DNA from: Panaeolus papilionaceus
Taxonomy: Eukaryota; Basidiomycota; Agaricomycetes; Agaricales
Reading direction: 5' to 3'
Assembly (NCBI GenBank): GCA_015501605.1
Contig: JADNRZ010000018.1
Span: forward strand, 558,001-622,000
Length of the DNA: 64,000 bases
Under the pieces are notes generated by a model. It made no database searches. It was not told the origin of the DNA and saw only the letters and a program-made list of their open reading frames with translations. Position numbers and translations under genes: made by a program. This document shows positions 1 to 12,189 of this stretch, one piece after another (position 1 is the first letter of the stretch; each line of letters begins with the position of its first letter).

Positions 1-1082
1 AAGTAAAAAAAGAGAAAAGGAACGCCAAACAAAGGAAGGAAGGAAGGAGAGTAACAAGTACATAAAGGTATGTTAACACAACAGTTAGAGAAAAAAAGTA
101 GACAACTGTAAAACGAGCAGCAAAGAGCCATAGGAAAATGAAATGAAAATGAAGAGAGATCTAAGCTAAGCTATAAAAGAGATCAAAAAAATTGAAGTAG
201 CAAGGTGATAAATAGGTGGAAGGGGTAGGGTGATGGATGGTCGAAAAGACCTACATGGGTTGGCCAAACAGCAAGCTAAGCGTGCTGCAAGAAAGTAGAA
301 GTGATAAGTGATGGTGGCGGTGGTGTTGATGATGATGGGGTTGTGTGGGAGGAGGGAGGGGTACGGAGCGGTATGAAGGGTATTCCAAAGCGTTTAGAAA
401 GGTGCAAAAAGGTTATAAAATATAGGAAAAGGGGGGTGAAAAGAAAAGGTGAAAAGGGATTAACTAAAAAAGGGGGGACGAGCAAAAAATGGCCTTTTGA
501 AATAGATAAGAGCCAGCATATATGGATGACGGGAGGGTAAGAAATATCAAGACAATACGAAAAAGAGGGAAGCATGATGGATGGATGGATGATGGATGGG
601 GCGGGGGGAAGGGTGGATATGCCGATGCGTGTGTGTAATAAAGAGAGAGAAGAGACGACAAAGGTCAAGGTATAGACATACTAGGGGAATAGACTAGAAA
701 GTGACTAGGTTAATGATATAGGAGGACACAAAAAGACAGAGTCGAGATGAAGACACAAGAGACCAGGAAGAGGATTGCGGAGACCATGGGATTAGAAATA
801 CAGATGCCGATGAGAGGAGAGGGAAGGGAGAGAGAGAGAGAGAGAAATAAACAGTCGAGGATACAAGAGGGAGGGGGAATAGGGGCGCAGATGATGAACA
901 CCTGCAAGAAATAACAACACCATCACACTCCTCGTTTGTGAAGTGAAGCCACCCCAACCAGGCGTCAATCCTCCTGCGCATCAAAGCGACCTATAGTCCA
1001 AATAGAGGACGACAATGACAGAAAAAACAAGTAAGTATCCCATTTACACTCCTGGCATCCCAATTCCGAAACAAAGACACAC
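1..1082. other. 3' flank of LisH gene, purine-rich, no gene seen
   Basis: No convincing coding region. The stretch is strongly purine-rich on the + strand (pyrimidine-rich on the sense strand of the gene to its right), as expected for a 3' UTR or intergenic spacer. Open frames here are low-complexity Ser/Pro/Leu or Lys/Gly strings without domain character. Simple repeats lie within it: a GATG/GGAT run near 576-600 and an AG run near 828-846. Confidence 0.6.
576..600. repeat. GATG-type microsatellite
   Basis: A short tandem run of GATG units, slightly interrupted. It lies in the 3' flank of the LisH gene and has no evident function. Confidence 0.7.
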
Positions 1083-4000
1083 TCACCCCAGATCCATACC
1101 CTGCGCAACCTCATCAGGGTTAAACCACTGCCCAAAGTCCCTCTCAAAATTCAGATTACCCAACTCAATCCCGTTATCCGTATTGAACATGCCCGAATCA
1201 AAGTCCGCCCCTAACGGGTCCCCCATCGTGTTCATAAAGTCGTGGTTGAACATCGTCAGATCCCCACCACCAACCATCGGCGTCTGCACTCCCAACATCC
1301 CTGATGACCCCATCATACCCAGCGGATTACCCTGCGACGGCTGTCCTCCCTGCGATGGCTGCTGTGGCCCACCCGCTTGCGGCGCATTCTGATTTCCAGG
1401 TACAGGCGTAGGCGGCGCCGTCCCATTGCCCCCAGGCTGATTCCGTGGTGAATTCGGGGGCGGCTGTCCAGGTGGTCCACTCTGTCCCGCCGCACCAGGA
1501 GGCCCACTAGGCCCACCCTGTTGCTGCTGCTGCTGTTGGCCGCCCTGCTGTCCCTGCTGTCCACCTTGTTGACCAGGCTGTGGATGCTGCTGCTGCGGTG
1601 TTCCCTGCGGTTTCACATCCTTCGACTGGCCATTATTATCCTTCACCGGTCCTGCCATACCAGGCGACGGCGGGGGCATCAATCCAGCCAACGAAGGCTT
1701 ATTCCCCTGTCCAATCCTATTCAGCGGTGTCGAGTTGAACGTGTTGCTACCTGGCTGGCCAGGGGGTGGTGGAGCACCAGGGTTAAATCCAGGTCCATCA
1801 GGCGGTCCACCTCCAGGCTGCTGCTGCTGTTGGGGCTGCCCAGGGTTCGGTCCTCCAGGTCCTCCAGGCTGAGCATTAGGCGGGTACATCCCAGGTTTCA
1901 TAAACGGCTGCTGCTGCTGTTGCCTCATCATAGGATTCTAAAATTAAAACACCAAGAAACGCGTCAGTAACGCGTACTCAAAACACCAACATCAAACACC
2001 CCAAAAGAACAACGCGTTCAAAACTCACATGCATATGCTGAGGCTGTCCCATCATCTGTCCAGGATGCATACCCATCTGCATGATACCTCCTCCAGCCGG
2101 CGACTGTCCAGGCTGTTGTTGTCCCGGCTGTCCAGGTGGGCCTCCCATACCCATAGGTCCTCCAGCCCGCATCATCATCATCTGTGGAGTCGGAGGCTGT
2201 CCTGGCTGTTGTTGCTGCTGCTGTCCTCCAGGACCTGGTGGTGCGCCAGGCTGCTGCTGTGGCGTGCCTGGCTGGCCGGGGTGATGAGGGGGGTAGATCT
2301 GCATACTCATCCCCTGATTCGGTGGAGGCGCACCACCCGCTTGGGGTTGCTGTTGCCCGCCCTGCACTGGTGTCGACGAATCCGCTGGCGATCTTCTTGG
2401 CCGTTTCCGTTCCGGTGGCGACGACTCCGTTCGAGGTAGTGTTTCATGCTGTATCAACGTAACAGAGGAACCAAAGAAAGAGAACAAGAATAGGAGGAGT
2501 CGTATAATTACAAGGTCCAAATTCCCCACGTCACCCACCCGACATCACGGAGGAACAAAAACAAGGAGATATCACATCGCATCCGAAGAAGCAACGCGAC
2601 CGAGGAGTGACAGAAAAATCCCAGAGGAGCGCGGAAGAACAGAAAGAAAAAAGAGAAAAAAAGGGAGAGAGAGACCATCAGCATCAGAAGAAAAAAAAAC
2701 CAACAAATGAACACATCATGAGCTAACCGGATCAAAATCATTCGACCCAGCCAACAACCATGATCGCGCCATATAAAAGAGCGAGAGGGAAACAAGATCG
2801 TGTATGCTTACCTCTTCACCAGGAGACGTGCTATTCCTCTTTATCGGTCTCTGACCCATCGGTCCCGCGTTCTGCTGCTGTTGTTGTTGTGGGGGTGCAG
2901 AGCCAGGTGGTCGAGGCGGGCCAGGCTGACCAGGCTGGGGTCCCATACCAGGATGTTGCATCCCAGGTGCGAATCCCATAGGGTTGTTCTTGGGAGCACC
3001 ATTTCGTTGTCTGTGTAGGCTGACCAGTCGTTGCTGTGAAGAGAGAGAAAAAGGAAAAAGATAAGATTGTCAGCACCGCTTGACGACAACATAATTAAAA
3101 TAGGGAATCGAAAAGAGAGAGCGAGAGAAATGACAAAAAAGAGTACAACAGCACACGATAGTACGTGACCGCTGCTATGACGCACAAAGTACAAGTAAAG
3201 CCCAGATCAGAAAGCGTAAAGGAAGGAAAATAAGGTTTCTCATGGAAGAGAAACAAGGAGATGATGGGAGAAAACAGGGTTGCATTTTCGAATGGCGATC
3301 TATGTGCAATCGCGTGAAAAGCACTCCTTCTGAAGCGAGAAAAAGGGAATTCCAAAACCAAAAATAACGCATCCCAAAAACGCATCGCGGAAAGAGGAAT
3401 AACAGCAAAGTCTTCAGTGTTCTCTTGTTCATACAAAGGCTCGAAAACAAAAATCATTTTCTCGCTTGCTCTCTATTGAAAATGCGGGAACCCAAAGTTA
3501 AACCCAAAGCCACCCACCTTCTCACCCTGAGTCAACCCATTGATAGAAGAATCCCCCTGAATATTGAGCTCTGCTTTCAGAGCCAGCATGGTCGACTGAG
3601 GCAATGCCATCAACTCCTGGTTTAAATTGCCATCCGCATTGGAACCCACACCCACTCCTGCTGCTGCCGCAGCTGTCACTGACATCCCTCCCATTCCAGG
3701 TACTCCCATCAATCCCATATTCATCGGCCCCATATTCCCCATATTCATATTCATGCCTCCCGGCACCATGTTTCGCGGTGCGAGTGATGGGCTTGCGTGA
3801 GCCATCATGCCACTTCGTGGTGTATTAGTGCGACTAGGAGGTCGACCCGCTTGTCCAGGTTGTTGTCCGGGTTGACCGGATTGCTGAGGGCCTTGACCTG
3901 GATACCCGGGTGTTGGTGGGCCTTGCTGCTGAGGCGAAGGGTGACTCTGTCCTGGGGTACCCACAGGGATTCCGTTAGGCGGCAACATCCCTCCTGGTCG

Positions 4001-5501
4001 ATTCATTGAATTCATCGTGGCCATGCGAGGAGACGGACTGGGACCACCGAGTTGAGCCATGGGCGCTTGGCCACCTTGAATTGGCTGTCCTTGCTGGCCA
4101 GGACCTCCCTGTGGTGAACCCGCTGCCATTGTAGGGCTCCTAAACGGAGCTCCACCGTTTACTGGAGCACCTGGAACACCCCCTCGTTGTGGTCCCTGAG
4201 CCATACCAGGCTGTCCTTGCATCCCATTCAGCCCCCTAGGGACCATCCCTCCAAAAGGCGGCTGCCCACCCGGCTGGCCAGGAGGTGGGGGACCGCCTGG
4301 CTGCGATGGTGGACCTCCACCGGGACCTCCCGTGACTCCGTTCATTTGCTGCCCAGGATGGGGATTACTGCCCATTCCAACGAAACCCATTGAAGCTGCG
4401 CCAGGTTGCATAGGTTGGCCAGGTTGACCAGGCTGGGGAGGTTGACCTGGGACTTGAGAAGGACCTGCCATGCCTGGAGCCATACCGACGGTAACACCAT
4501 TCGGCAGTTGACCATTTGGCATGTATTGGCTTGGTGGCCTGGCGAGTCCGGTCTGAATGGGACCTGTCGGGATGCCGTTAACGAGGCGCTGTGGTTGCTG
4601 TGACTGTGGTTGTTGCATGGGACCTCCAGATTGACCAGACATTGGTATCGAAGCTGTAGGAATGGGACCTGTTTGGGGAGGACCTCGTGCATTTGCCTGA
4701 CGCTGAGCAGCTTGATGCTATAGAAATAAGGCGATAAGCGCCAATAGTCAGTTTTGAATACATGAAATGGAAGCGAAGAAGACGGAGAAGTATGGAATGT
4801 CTTCGATAAGAAAATCTAGACGAACCTGATGATAAGTCAAAGCATCATCTGAACCGCCTGTGTGGGACTTTGCTTGAAACAGAACCCAAAATACACTCCA
4901 CCACCTTTGTTTGTCGAAGGGTAGATAGGTTTGAGGAGGGGAAAGAGGTGGGTGAGTATAAGCATGCAAATCATATTACCAAGTGAAGAGACTAGAACGC
5001 ACTCGAACAGTAGACCTTGCCTGGCATCAATTGGTGGTTGTGCGTCTGCTGGGATCTTCGCCTCTTCTCTCAGTTGATTAGCGGTCTTTTGAAAACCACG
5101 TTTTGAACAATAATCATAGATGTAAATGTTGAACCTAAATTTGAGAGAAAAATCGCGAAATGTTAGAACAGAGATTTAAAACGGAATTAACAAAGGAGAG
5201 CAAAGAATGAGAGGTGTATGGATCAAAGGAGGAAGAAGAAGGGTAGGACAGGGAAAATGTGGAATGAATGAACGTACATATTTTCGCCTTCCCATGATAG
5301 TTCCGAATTATCCGATGATGATGAAGAGCCTGGCTGCTGTGACTGCTGCTGTTGTTGCTGTTGCTGTTGGATATGAGGAGGTGGTTGTTGGTGAGGAATA
5401 CCTGGCTGAGCTACTGCAGCCATTGTTGGTATAAATTGAGATGATGATGAAGGATGATGATGATGATTGAATTGAGAGAGTATGTCTCGAAAAGTAGCCA
5501 A
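1083..5501 (-). CDS. LisH-domain Gln/Pro-rich transcriptional regulator (Flo8/Som1/SSDP type)
   Basis: Seven exons close in frame: 5501-5278, 5134-5003, 4904-4826, 4717-3518, 3033-2812, 2448-2029 and 1937-1083, giving 1043 residues. After a short His/Ser/Gln-rich leader, residues about 75-130 form a LisH-type segment (FNIYIYDYCSKRGF, then PPIDARQGLLFEWWSVFWVLFQ). This is the signature of fungal Flo8/Som1/Adn-type and animal SSDP proteins, which act as nuclear cofactors in filamentation, adhesion and morphogenesis. The rest is low complexity: very rich in Gly, Pro, Gln, Met and Asn with several poly-Gln runs, as in activation or scaffold regions. A basic cluster KRPRRS (about 2410 on the DNA) may serve nuclear import. 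The conserved C-terminal tail (GIELGNLNFERDFGQWF) suggests a retained interaction surface. The start was chosen because no other upstream in-frame ATG joins the LisH exon. The family is clear; the targets are not. Confidence 0.88.
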
Positions 5502-8500
5502 GAGGAAGCAAGGGAAGGATGATAAGTGAGGAGACTAGTTGGAGGAGACTTGTTCTCGGAGTCAGAGAGAGTTTATATTGGACAACATTAATCTTGTAAT
5601 ACCAAAGAAAGTTTGTGTGCAGCAAGGCTTTTCAGTGATAATTGAGTTTGTAATTATCGTTTGTAAAAGCGTGGATGTGCTCGAGTGAACGAGAGAGTGG
5701 GTGAGTGGTGTGTGCTGTCGTAGCAGGGCAGATGCCGAGAGAAATATTAGAGTTGACCTATTGGATTTAACTGATATTTAATATAATTGTGTTTATTATA
5801 GAAAATAAAAATGAATAAACCTCTTTGGTGCTGGGGGAACGTGCACGACGATGAGGGAAGACAGCGGGAACGGCGGAGAGAAGGGAAAGGAAGAGAGAGC
5901 GAAACGGATAAGTAAGTACCAATTGGATTCTTACAGAGAGGGAGAGAGAGAAAGGAAAAGGATGGGAAGCGCGAGGGCTGGGCAGAACACAAATACATAT
6001 AAACAAAACAAACAATTTCATTTATTGTCCATTTTATTGGAATTTATTTCAATAATCTTTCTTTCTTTCTCCTTATCGTATATTCAAGACACTTGTTTAA
6101 AGCTCTATTCAAATAAAATAAAATAATCTTTAAATCTTTAAAACAAGAAAAAGCCACATGTGTGACACGAGGTCCTCTATCCAAGATTGCCATAAGCGAA
6201 GGGAAAATCCCTTTGATACCTACCCAAAATCAGTTTACAACCGCCGACTGTTTATCTTTAGACTTTAGCTACTACGTATACTCGACCCGCTCTAGTATCA
6301 ATCCAGGCATAACCTTGCAAACTAGCAAACTCAATTATCTATCTACGTAGCCTTGTACCCCGCGGACTAATGATACTATTATTCAAACAGCGCTCGTAAC
6401 TTTTTGATCGAGGGTGATAAGGACCACAGTGATCATGTTCGGATTCCTGTGACAACTTGATCCATCCCTCAGTGTGAACATCCTCAAAACTAACACCCTA
6501 CTTATTCCCTCATCTCATTCCCACACACCGAGTAACTACTCTATCCAATCTAATCCACCACTCGACCACAGACAGACAGACAGGCACACTTTCATGGCCA
6601 TATTCACCTGGGCATTCCAGCTTCAAACAATTACACTTACTCGTAGTAGTAGTCCTATTCCACCCACCCCACAATTTCTCCAATTAGACAAACACGCACC
6701 CGAGTCAGTTGTCCAATTAGGGAGGAATGTCTGCTATGTATTGCTTCATAATACATTACTATTACTACACCATTACACTGCAGTCATTGCGACTACCAAG
6801 GCTGCTTAGTACTGACTTTCCCTCGACGCGTATACATGACAATCTCTGCCATACCGACGCGCGTCCGACCCACTCATGTCCAAAACAAGCACTCATCCCT
6901 CCACTTTGCACTCCATTCGAATGCCTAGCGCAGTAAAAAGAACTGCAACACCGCACTTTTTTGCAATTGCCCTGTGCACTCGATCTATAAACCTTACTTA
7001 CATTAACTCCACAAATGCGCATTGCGCACTATTATTATTCGATTATTAGGGCCTCAAATGAAATTAAATTCCCGCTCGATTATGATCAAATATAGAACAA
7101 ACCCGTTCATATCCTATCCTATCCTGCCCTATCCTTCCCTTTCCGTACGTACCTCCAAGTTGCCGTGAGGCGCTCAAAAAAGTCCCCACCCATAACACAT
7201 TCCGAATCGTTCCCATTGAAAGGGTTTGTAGGCTCTAGACCACCCTTACTTATCATAATCAGCTGCGCAACACCAACTCAGGTTCAGCAATCACTGTGAC
7301 CTATTCGAGCCGTTGGCTACCCGTAACTGAACGCAGCGCGGGTGGCATATCACACAAGTTACAACCCTTCTTTCCTGTCTCAGTCTTATCAAACTTTACT
7401 TACTTATGTACTTATTTACTTAGCTCACCTTCCCCACCACCACTGGCCAGCCAAGGCTCTTAGCCTTGTCTTTCCGCTCACAATGACATCCCGGACGTGC
7501 GGGTGGACAGAGGTACTATGCTCAAATAGACAGACAGACAGCTTGACAGTGACACTTTCAATTTTTTTTGCTGACGACGAAGTCTAGATTCTATACCAAT
7601 GACATACCTGTCTCCTCCTTGTTGCTTCTGTATAACGCAAAGTGCATTTCTGTGGTAGTTCTTCGAGAAATATACTACTCTTCCATCGCTATTTCGAACG
7701 TCTCTTTTCGTCTCATACACACCACAACGTTAATGGGGAAAGAATCAAGCCAGAGGTACCCTAAAATGACGCACCGCCGGATCGAACGTACCGATGACAT
7801 TCATTCACTGAATTAACAGTCCGTAACACACCGATGCAGCAATGCCACAATCCCGGACAATACAATACAGTAGTGTGAGTAAAGTAAGGGTAACGCAACT
7901 GCCATGAGTGCGTACGTGAGCCGCGGCAGAACGGTTGGTCCAACTTGAAGTCTATTCTTTTAAATCATCCTCATCACCATCACGAACCCGCGAGGCGCGT
8001 CGAGTCGGGAGGAGACAGGGGCTCGAATGCGAAGCGCTAGCGTCAATTATATGCACGAGTCATCCTTCGTCCATCTCCATTCTCTTCATGATACAATGTT
8101 ACAATCATCGTTAATTGTCAAGTCATAGCACCCACCTCCACATTATCAACGCCTACTACACCGCGGTCTCTCCCGGCCGTCTTTCTTTAATGAATCGCAC
8201 ATGCACTTCCGTACGCATCGAGCAAATTTTCACTCCTCCAAACCACGATCACAATTCTCCGCTAAGCTAAGACCGCCAGTGCATCATCGTGCCTGTCATT
8301 GTGCACGTCGAGACGTCGAGGGGCGGGGGTAGGGCGGAGGGAGAATCCTATAACTTGCGCTGTGTGCTTGATCTGCTTTGCGTGTTTTAATTATACGTGT
8401 GGAGATGGGCATGCGCGTGGGCAGAAAAATACAATGGTGAATTCGGCGGCTCAAGGAGCCCAGCAGTGACAGTGTTAATGAATCATGTAATCTTAGGTGA

Positions 8501-10006
8501 AGGAAGGAATGGATGGACGCCCGGCGTGCGTGTACGCCGATGGTTTCACTCGCGTTCGAGGTCTTTATACTCTAGTATTACATTGCATTGCATTAGATTA
8601 ATTTACGAGCAAGTAATTGCAGGTAATTACAAGTAAAGTACTCTACTCACACCCAAGTCAAATGGGATCGAATCGAATACCCTTCAGTCTTAAATCCTTG
8701 GCTCCCCCTGTGTTCATTTTACACCTCCACGAATCACTGGGCAGCACAAAAACCAACGGATCCAACAACAACCCGCACCGCATGACCCCCTCACTCTGGC
8801 CAACCGTGCATTCTCATTTTCATTCAATTCTCGTTCTCGGGCTACCTAGACTCCGCTAGGCTACAACCCTCCATTCTATCTCACCCACATCCGCACCCAA
8901 GACCCTAGTATTAGTAACTCACAGAGGCACAGTACAGTAAGCAACGATAAAATGCCCCTCAACTATGACTCGGATATTCCCAAACCCGTCCTCCTGTCTC
9001 ATCCCACTGCCGTTTCCTTGATTCACTGGATTCCGGATGCGGTCATCCGACCCGGAGCCCAAGCTCTGCAGCATTTTGTAGATGCTATATCCTATATGAA
9101 GGGAATAGTACCGGAGGTACGATCCGCAAGCTAGACTCCAGCAAGTAGAGAGAACTTTGGTGTACATTTTTAGGCGTGCTGAGTACATTCTACCCAAGCC
9201 GTTCGAGTCCTCTCCGTTCCTCGATACCACAAGCCTAAGAGGGGATGGAGGTATGACACCCAGATATAGTCAAAATAACCACTGTGTTGGCCTGAGCTCG
9301 ACCCTGTGGGATAGTGAATTAAACTAACCGTAATCATTTTGAAGTACCCCACAAACAAAGGAAGAAATATGCCCGAAATTGGTATTATTTATTTCTCTGA
9401 GCGGTGCAGGTGTAGCAACCGCACACACAAGTTAAGCGTCGTACAGCAACACTGGACGGGTTGTGGACGGGCGTGTGTATTCCATCCAACTCAACTCAGC
9501 GCAAATGCCTAAATCTGAACCCAAGTTTATGATTATGATATCGATTTACCCAACTTTGTACTTATCAATGCCAGTAGTGTCACTCCACTGTGAATTCCAA
9601 TTTCAGACCCAGTCAGAAATAACAGGCATTGGCATGAATAACTATGACTGGGTAGCAACCGTATTGACATGCTGAGAAGGCAACAGTTGTAACGCGTCAT
9701 AGGGTGGTTATAAAAGCTTAAATTAGGCAGACCCTGGTAGGCCGTGCAGACTGACGGCCCACGGGTCACTGGAGTGCAGGAGTATTCGGGAGGGACCCAT
9801 AAAGAGTCCAGCGCGTTTAGTGTCAGTGAGAAAGCCTCATGAACCCAAATTTGAACAACATCTTGTTGTGCGCCCACAATCAAGTCAAGCTTTCACCGTC
9901 AGCCCGATCATCACGAACGAGATGTCAACGGGAGTGTAAGTGTACATGTCACCGTCAAGCACGCACCGCGTACCGCGCGTCATGCATGCGCCAATATTAG
10001 ATTATT
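5502..10006. other. Long gene-poor region upstream of the LisH regulator
   Basis: I find no gene here on either strand. Open frames are short, cysteine- and serine-rich and lack domain features. The sequence contains simple repeats (ACAG near 6567-6585 and 7528-7542, TATCC near 7110-7137, and ACTT/ACTTA near 7392-7425). The part next to the LisH gene probably holds its promoter and a long 5' leader. Confidence 0.5.
7110..7137. repeat. ATCCT pentanucleotide microsatellite
   Basis: Several imperfect copies of a CCTAT/ATCCT unit in the gene-poor region. Confidence 0.6.
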
Positions 10007-10574
10007 ATGACGGTAGATTTCATCAAATATTCCAGCACGGTGATTTGTGGTTTTTTTGATAAATTTAAGATGTGTTTGTAAGAACGAAAGAAGTTAAAAT
10101 GTAGTTTTTGAACGAATTGAACGCCACTTAAACGCGTTCAGTGCTTCGAACCCACATTTGAACGCCACTTGAACGGGATTTGAACGTTATGCAAGCGGTA
10201 TTCGAACGGAATATGAGATGTATTTGAACGCACACTGTGGCACATCCAGGGTCCCATGGTATATATTAGTCTTATTTTATTTTATTGAAAATAAATAAAA
10301 TAGCAATATTTAACGCCGTTCAATTGTCGTTTGACTATCGTTCAAATATGCCCAAGGTTGTCGTTCAAATTGATCAAAATTCCGTTCAAATCATCGTTCA
10401 TGATATGTGATGAACTGCGTTCTCTTACACACTTTTCAAGATCAGTCCTTGATATCTGCGATTATTCACAAATCTCACTTAAATCTCACAGCTAAACCAC
10501 CTTTTTCGGCTCAATTTCAAGGATCAAAAAGTATATTTCACGTAAAATAAATATTTGATGAAATACACTGTCAT
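10007..10574. mobile_element. MITE-like non-autonomous element with inverted subterminal CGTTCAA motifs
   Basis: The two ends are inverted repeats. The left end begins ATGACGGTAGATTTCATC; the reverse complement of the right end begins ATGACAGTGTATTTCATC; both continue into AAATATT. The flanks carry AGATTATT on the left and AGATTATA on the right, an almost perfect 8-bp target duplication as made by hAT-type transposases. Inside, the left half has many TTGAACG motifs and the right half many CGTTCAA motifs. The centre, near 10285, is an AT-rich palindrome. No coding capacity is seen, so it would depend on a transposase encoded elsewhere. The hAT assignment is an inference from duplication length. 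Confidence 0.7.
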
Positions 10575-12189
10575 AGATTATAAACGGAATGGAAATAGAA
10601 TTAGTTCTAATTACTTGCTAGTATCACAATAGACGCTCAGCGATGGCGCTTCGTCACGATTGTCATAGCGGCGTAAAGTGGTGACTCTGATGATGGTGAC
10701 TGACGATCAGCAGTAGCAATCACACAACGGGCATCCATGACAGAATCGATATCATCAACCTGTATCGACGAAGCTTCGACTTCGAGCCGAGTATACTCCA
10801 ATGCCTCTTCAATTCTCCAAGCAGACCATCCAACGGTTAGTTCATATGCTTTCGATGTCATGAACCGACGCGATCAGCACGATCAGTCACCGTCCACCGA
10901 AATCCGATATCCCGCCTCGAGCTCGGGCAGCCGTCACCTGAGTGTCCTTCCCATCTTCAACATAGAGTTTATCATAAATCCTCAACTTGACATTAACTTC
11001 AATAGCAAGCCGCGGTGCCGCGGCGCCTTGCCGGTGATTCACTAACATCGGCGTATCCTCGCTGCGAGGAATGAGGTTCGAGTTTCACCTTGAACGCGAT
11101 GGTTAATCTATTAAACCAGATATACCATGCCTATGTGCACATGGATATGTTTCAGCGTTCAGCTGATTATTTCCAACTCAAGCCTGGGAATCGAGACTTG
11201 AGATGGGTATCTCTCAAGTTGAATGTGATGGTCGAATCGGAGCATGAGCTCGAACGATGCCTCCAGGTTCGAGGGTCTAGAGTCGTCCGAGTCCGAGTCG
11301 TTGGTTGGATGTGGTCGCCCATTGTTCTGCTTCGGATTTTGTGGATATGATGCTATCGAGGACACGTTCCCGGAGGACAATGGGCGATGGCGCAACACAA
11401 GACATAACTTGTATACAAGTCGACATCTCGCATTGTCGTGCGTCATCTACTCTACATATGGTCATGTTCAACAGCACACAATCCACCACCCACCATCTAC
11501 CAAGCTCATATCCAACATAACATACATACAATCAGCAATCGCTCCAACCCCCACTTCATCTCAAAAAATACATCAGCCCACGCATATCACCCCCATCTAT
11601 ATATGCCCCCATGCATAACCACAAATCATCAATGCTGATGACATCAATTGACATAATATGATAAACGGAATCAAATTACTATCAAACCCCCACTGCCCCA
11701 TCCAGGATGCCAGGTCCAATTTGGATTTGATTCCGTGCCGAGCATGCCATCATTCCGACTCGAAGCGAGGAGCTCCTATGTTGCCCCACAAATTAGACGC
11801 TGAGACGGGAGGCATAATCGCGGGAGCGAAATATAGCAACCTGCTATGATTGAGAATGTCAGATCTGGGTATCGCAGAAATAGCTTTCGTTGATTAGATC
11901 TATAGACATCAACTCAATTGGTCAATGGTCATAACGTTAACAAACGGTGTCGAGATTAGCTGCTACAAGATTAGGATAATAATTAAAACAAGGTGACTGT
12001 GAACCATGATAAAAACACCCATCAACATTCTAATGATACAACGGGGAAGAAACGGAATCGTAATGCAAATATGCCAATATAAATGTCGTGAATAGCACAG
12101 CAAATCGAACAAAAAGAAACACCAAAAACCAAAAAATTCCTCCTCTCCCCATCCCCAAGTGCTACAATGTGTACGCACTTAAAAATCTC
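10575..12189. other. Unassigned region between MITE and membrane-protein gene
   Basis: Some open frames of 70-125 residues occur on both strands at 10637-11620 with a more gene-like base composition than their surroundings. One minus-strand frame at 10637-10861 reads like a real protein C-terminus (acidic helix-forming stretch ending in KRHR). I recognise no domain, could not extend it by splicing, and leave it unannotated. A GC-rich palindrome (GCCGCGGTGCCGCGGC) lies near 11010. The remainder up to 12189 shows no gene. Confidence 0.35.

Noticed and set aside
276..1147. Several open frames of 60-130 codons on both strands
   Set aside because: They are low-complexity Ser/Pro/Leu or Lys/Gly strings produced by the purine-rich strand bias, with no start context, splice partners or domain.
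1521..2462. Plus-strand frames rich in Leu, Arg and Cys over the LisH gene
   Set aside because: They mirror the Gln/Pro/Gly-rich exons of the LisH gene on the opposite strand.
11040..11100. Possible tRNA (GGTTCGAGT resembles a B box)
   Set aside because: No A box at the right distance, and the flanks do not form an acceptor stem.
10637..11620. Coding region next to the MITE
   Set aside because: Frames of 70-125 codons exist but lack domain features, and overlap in conflicting strands; not enough to call a gene.
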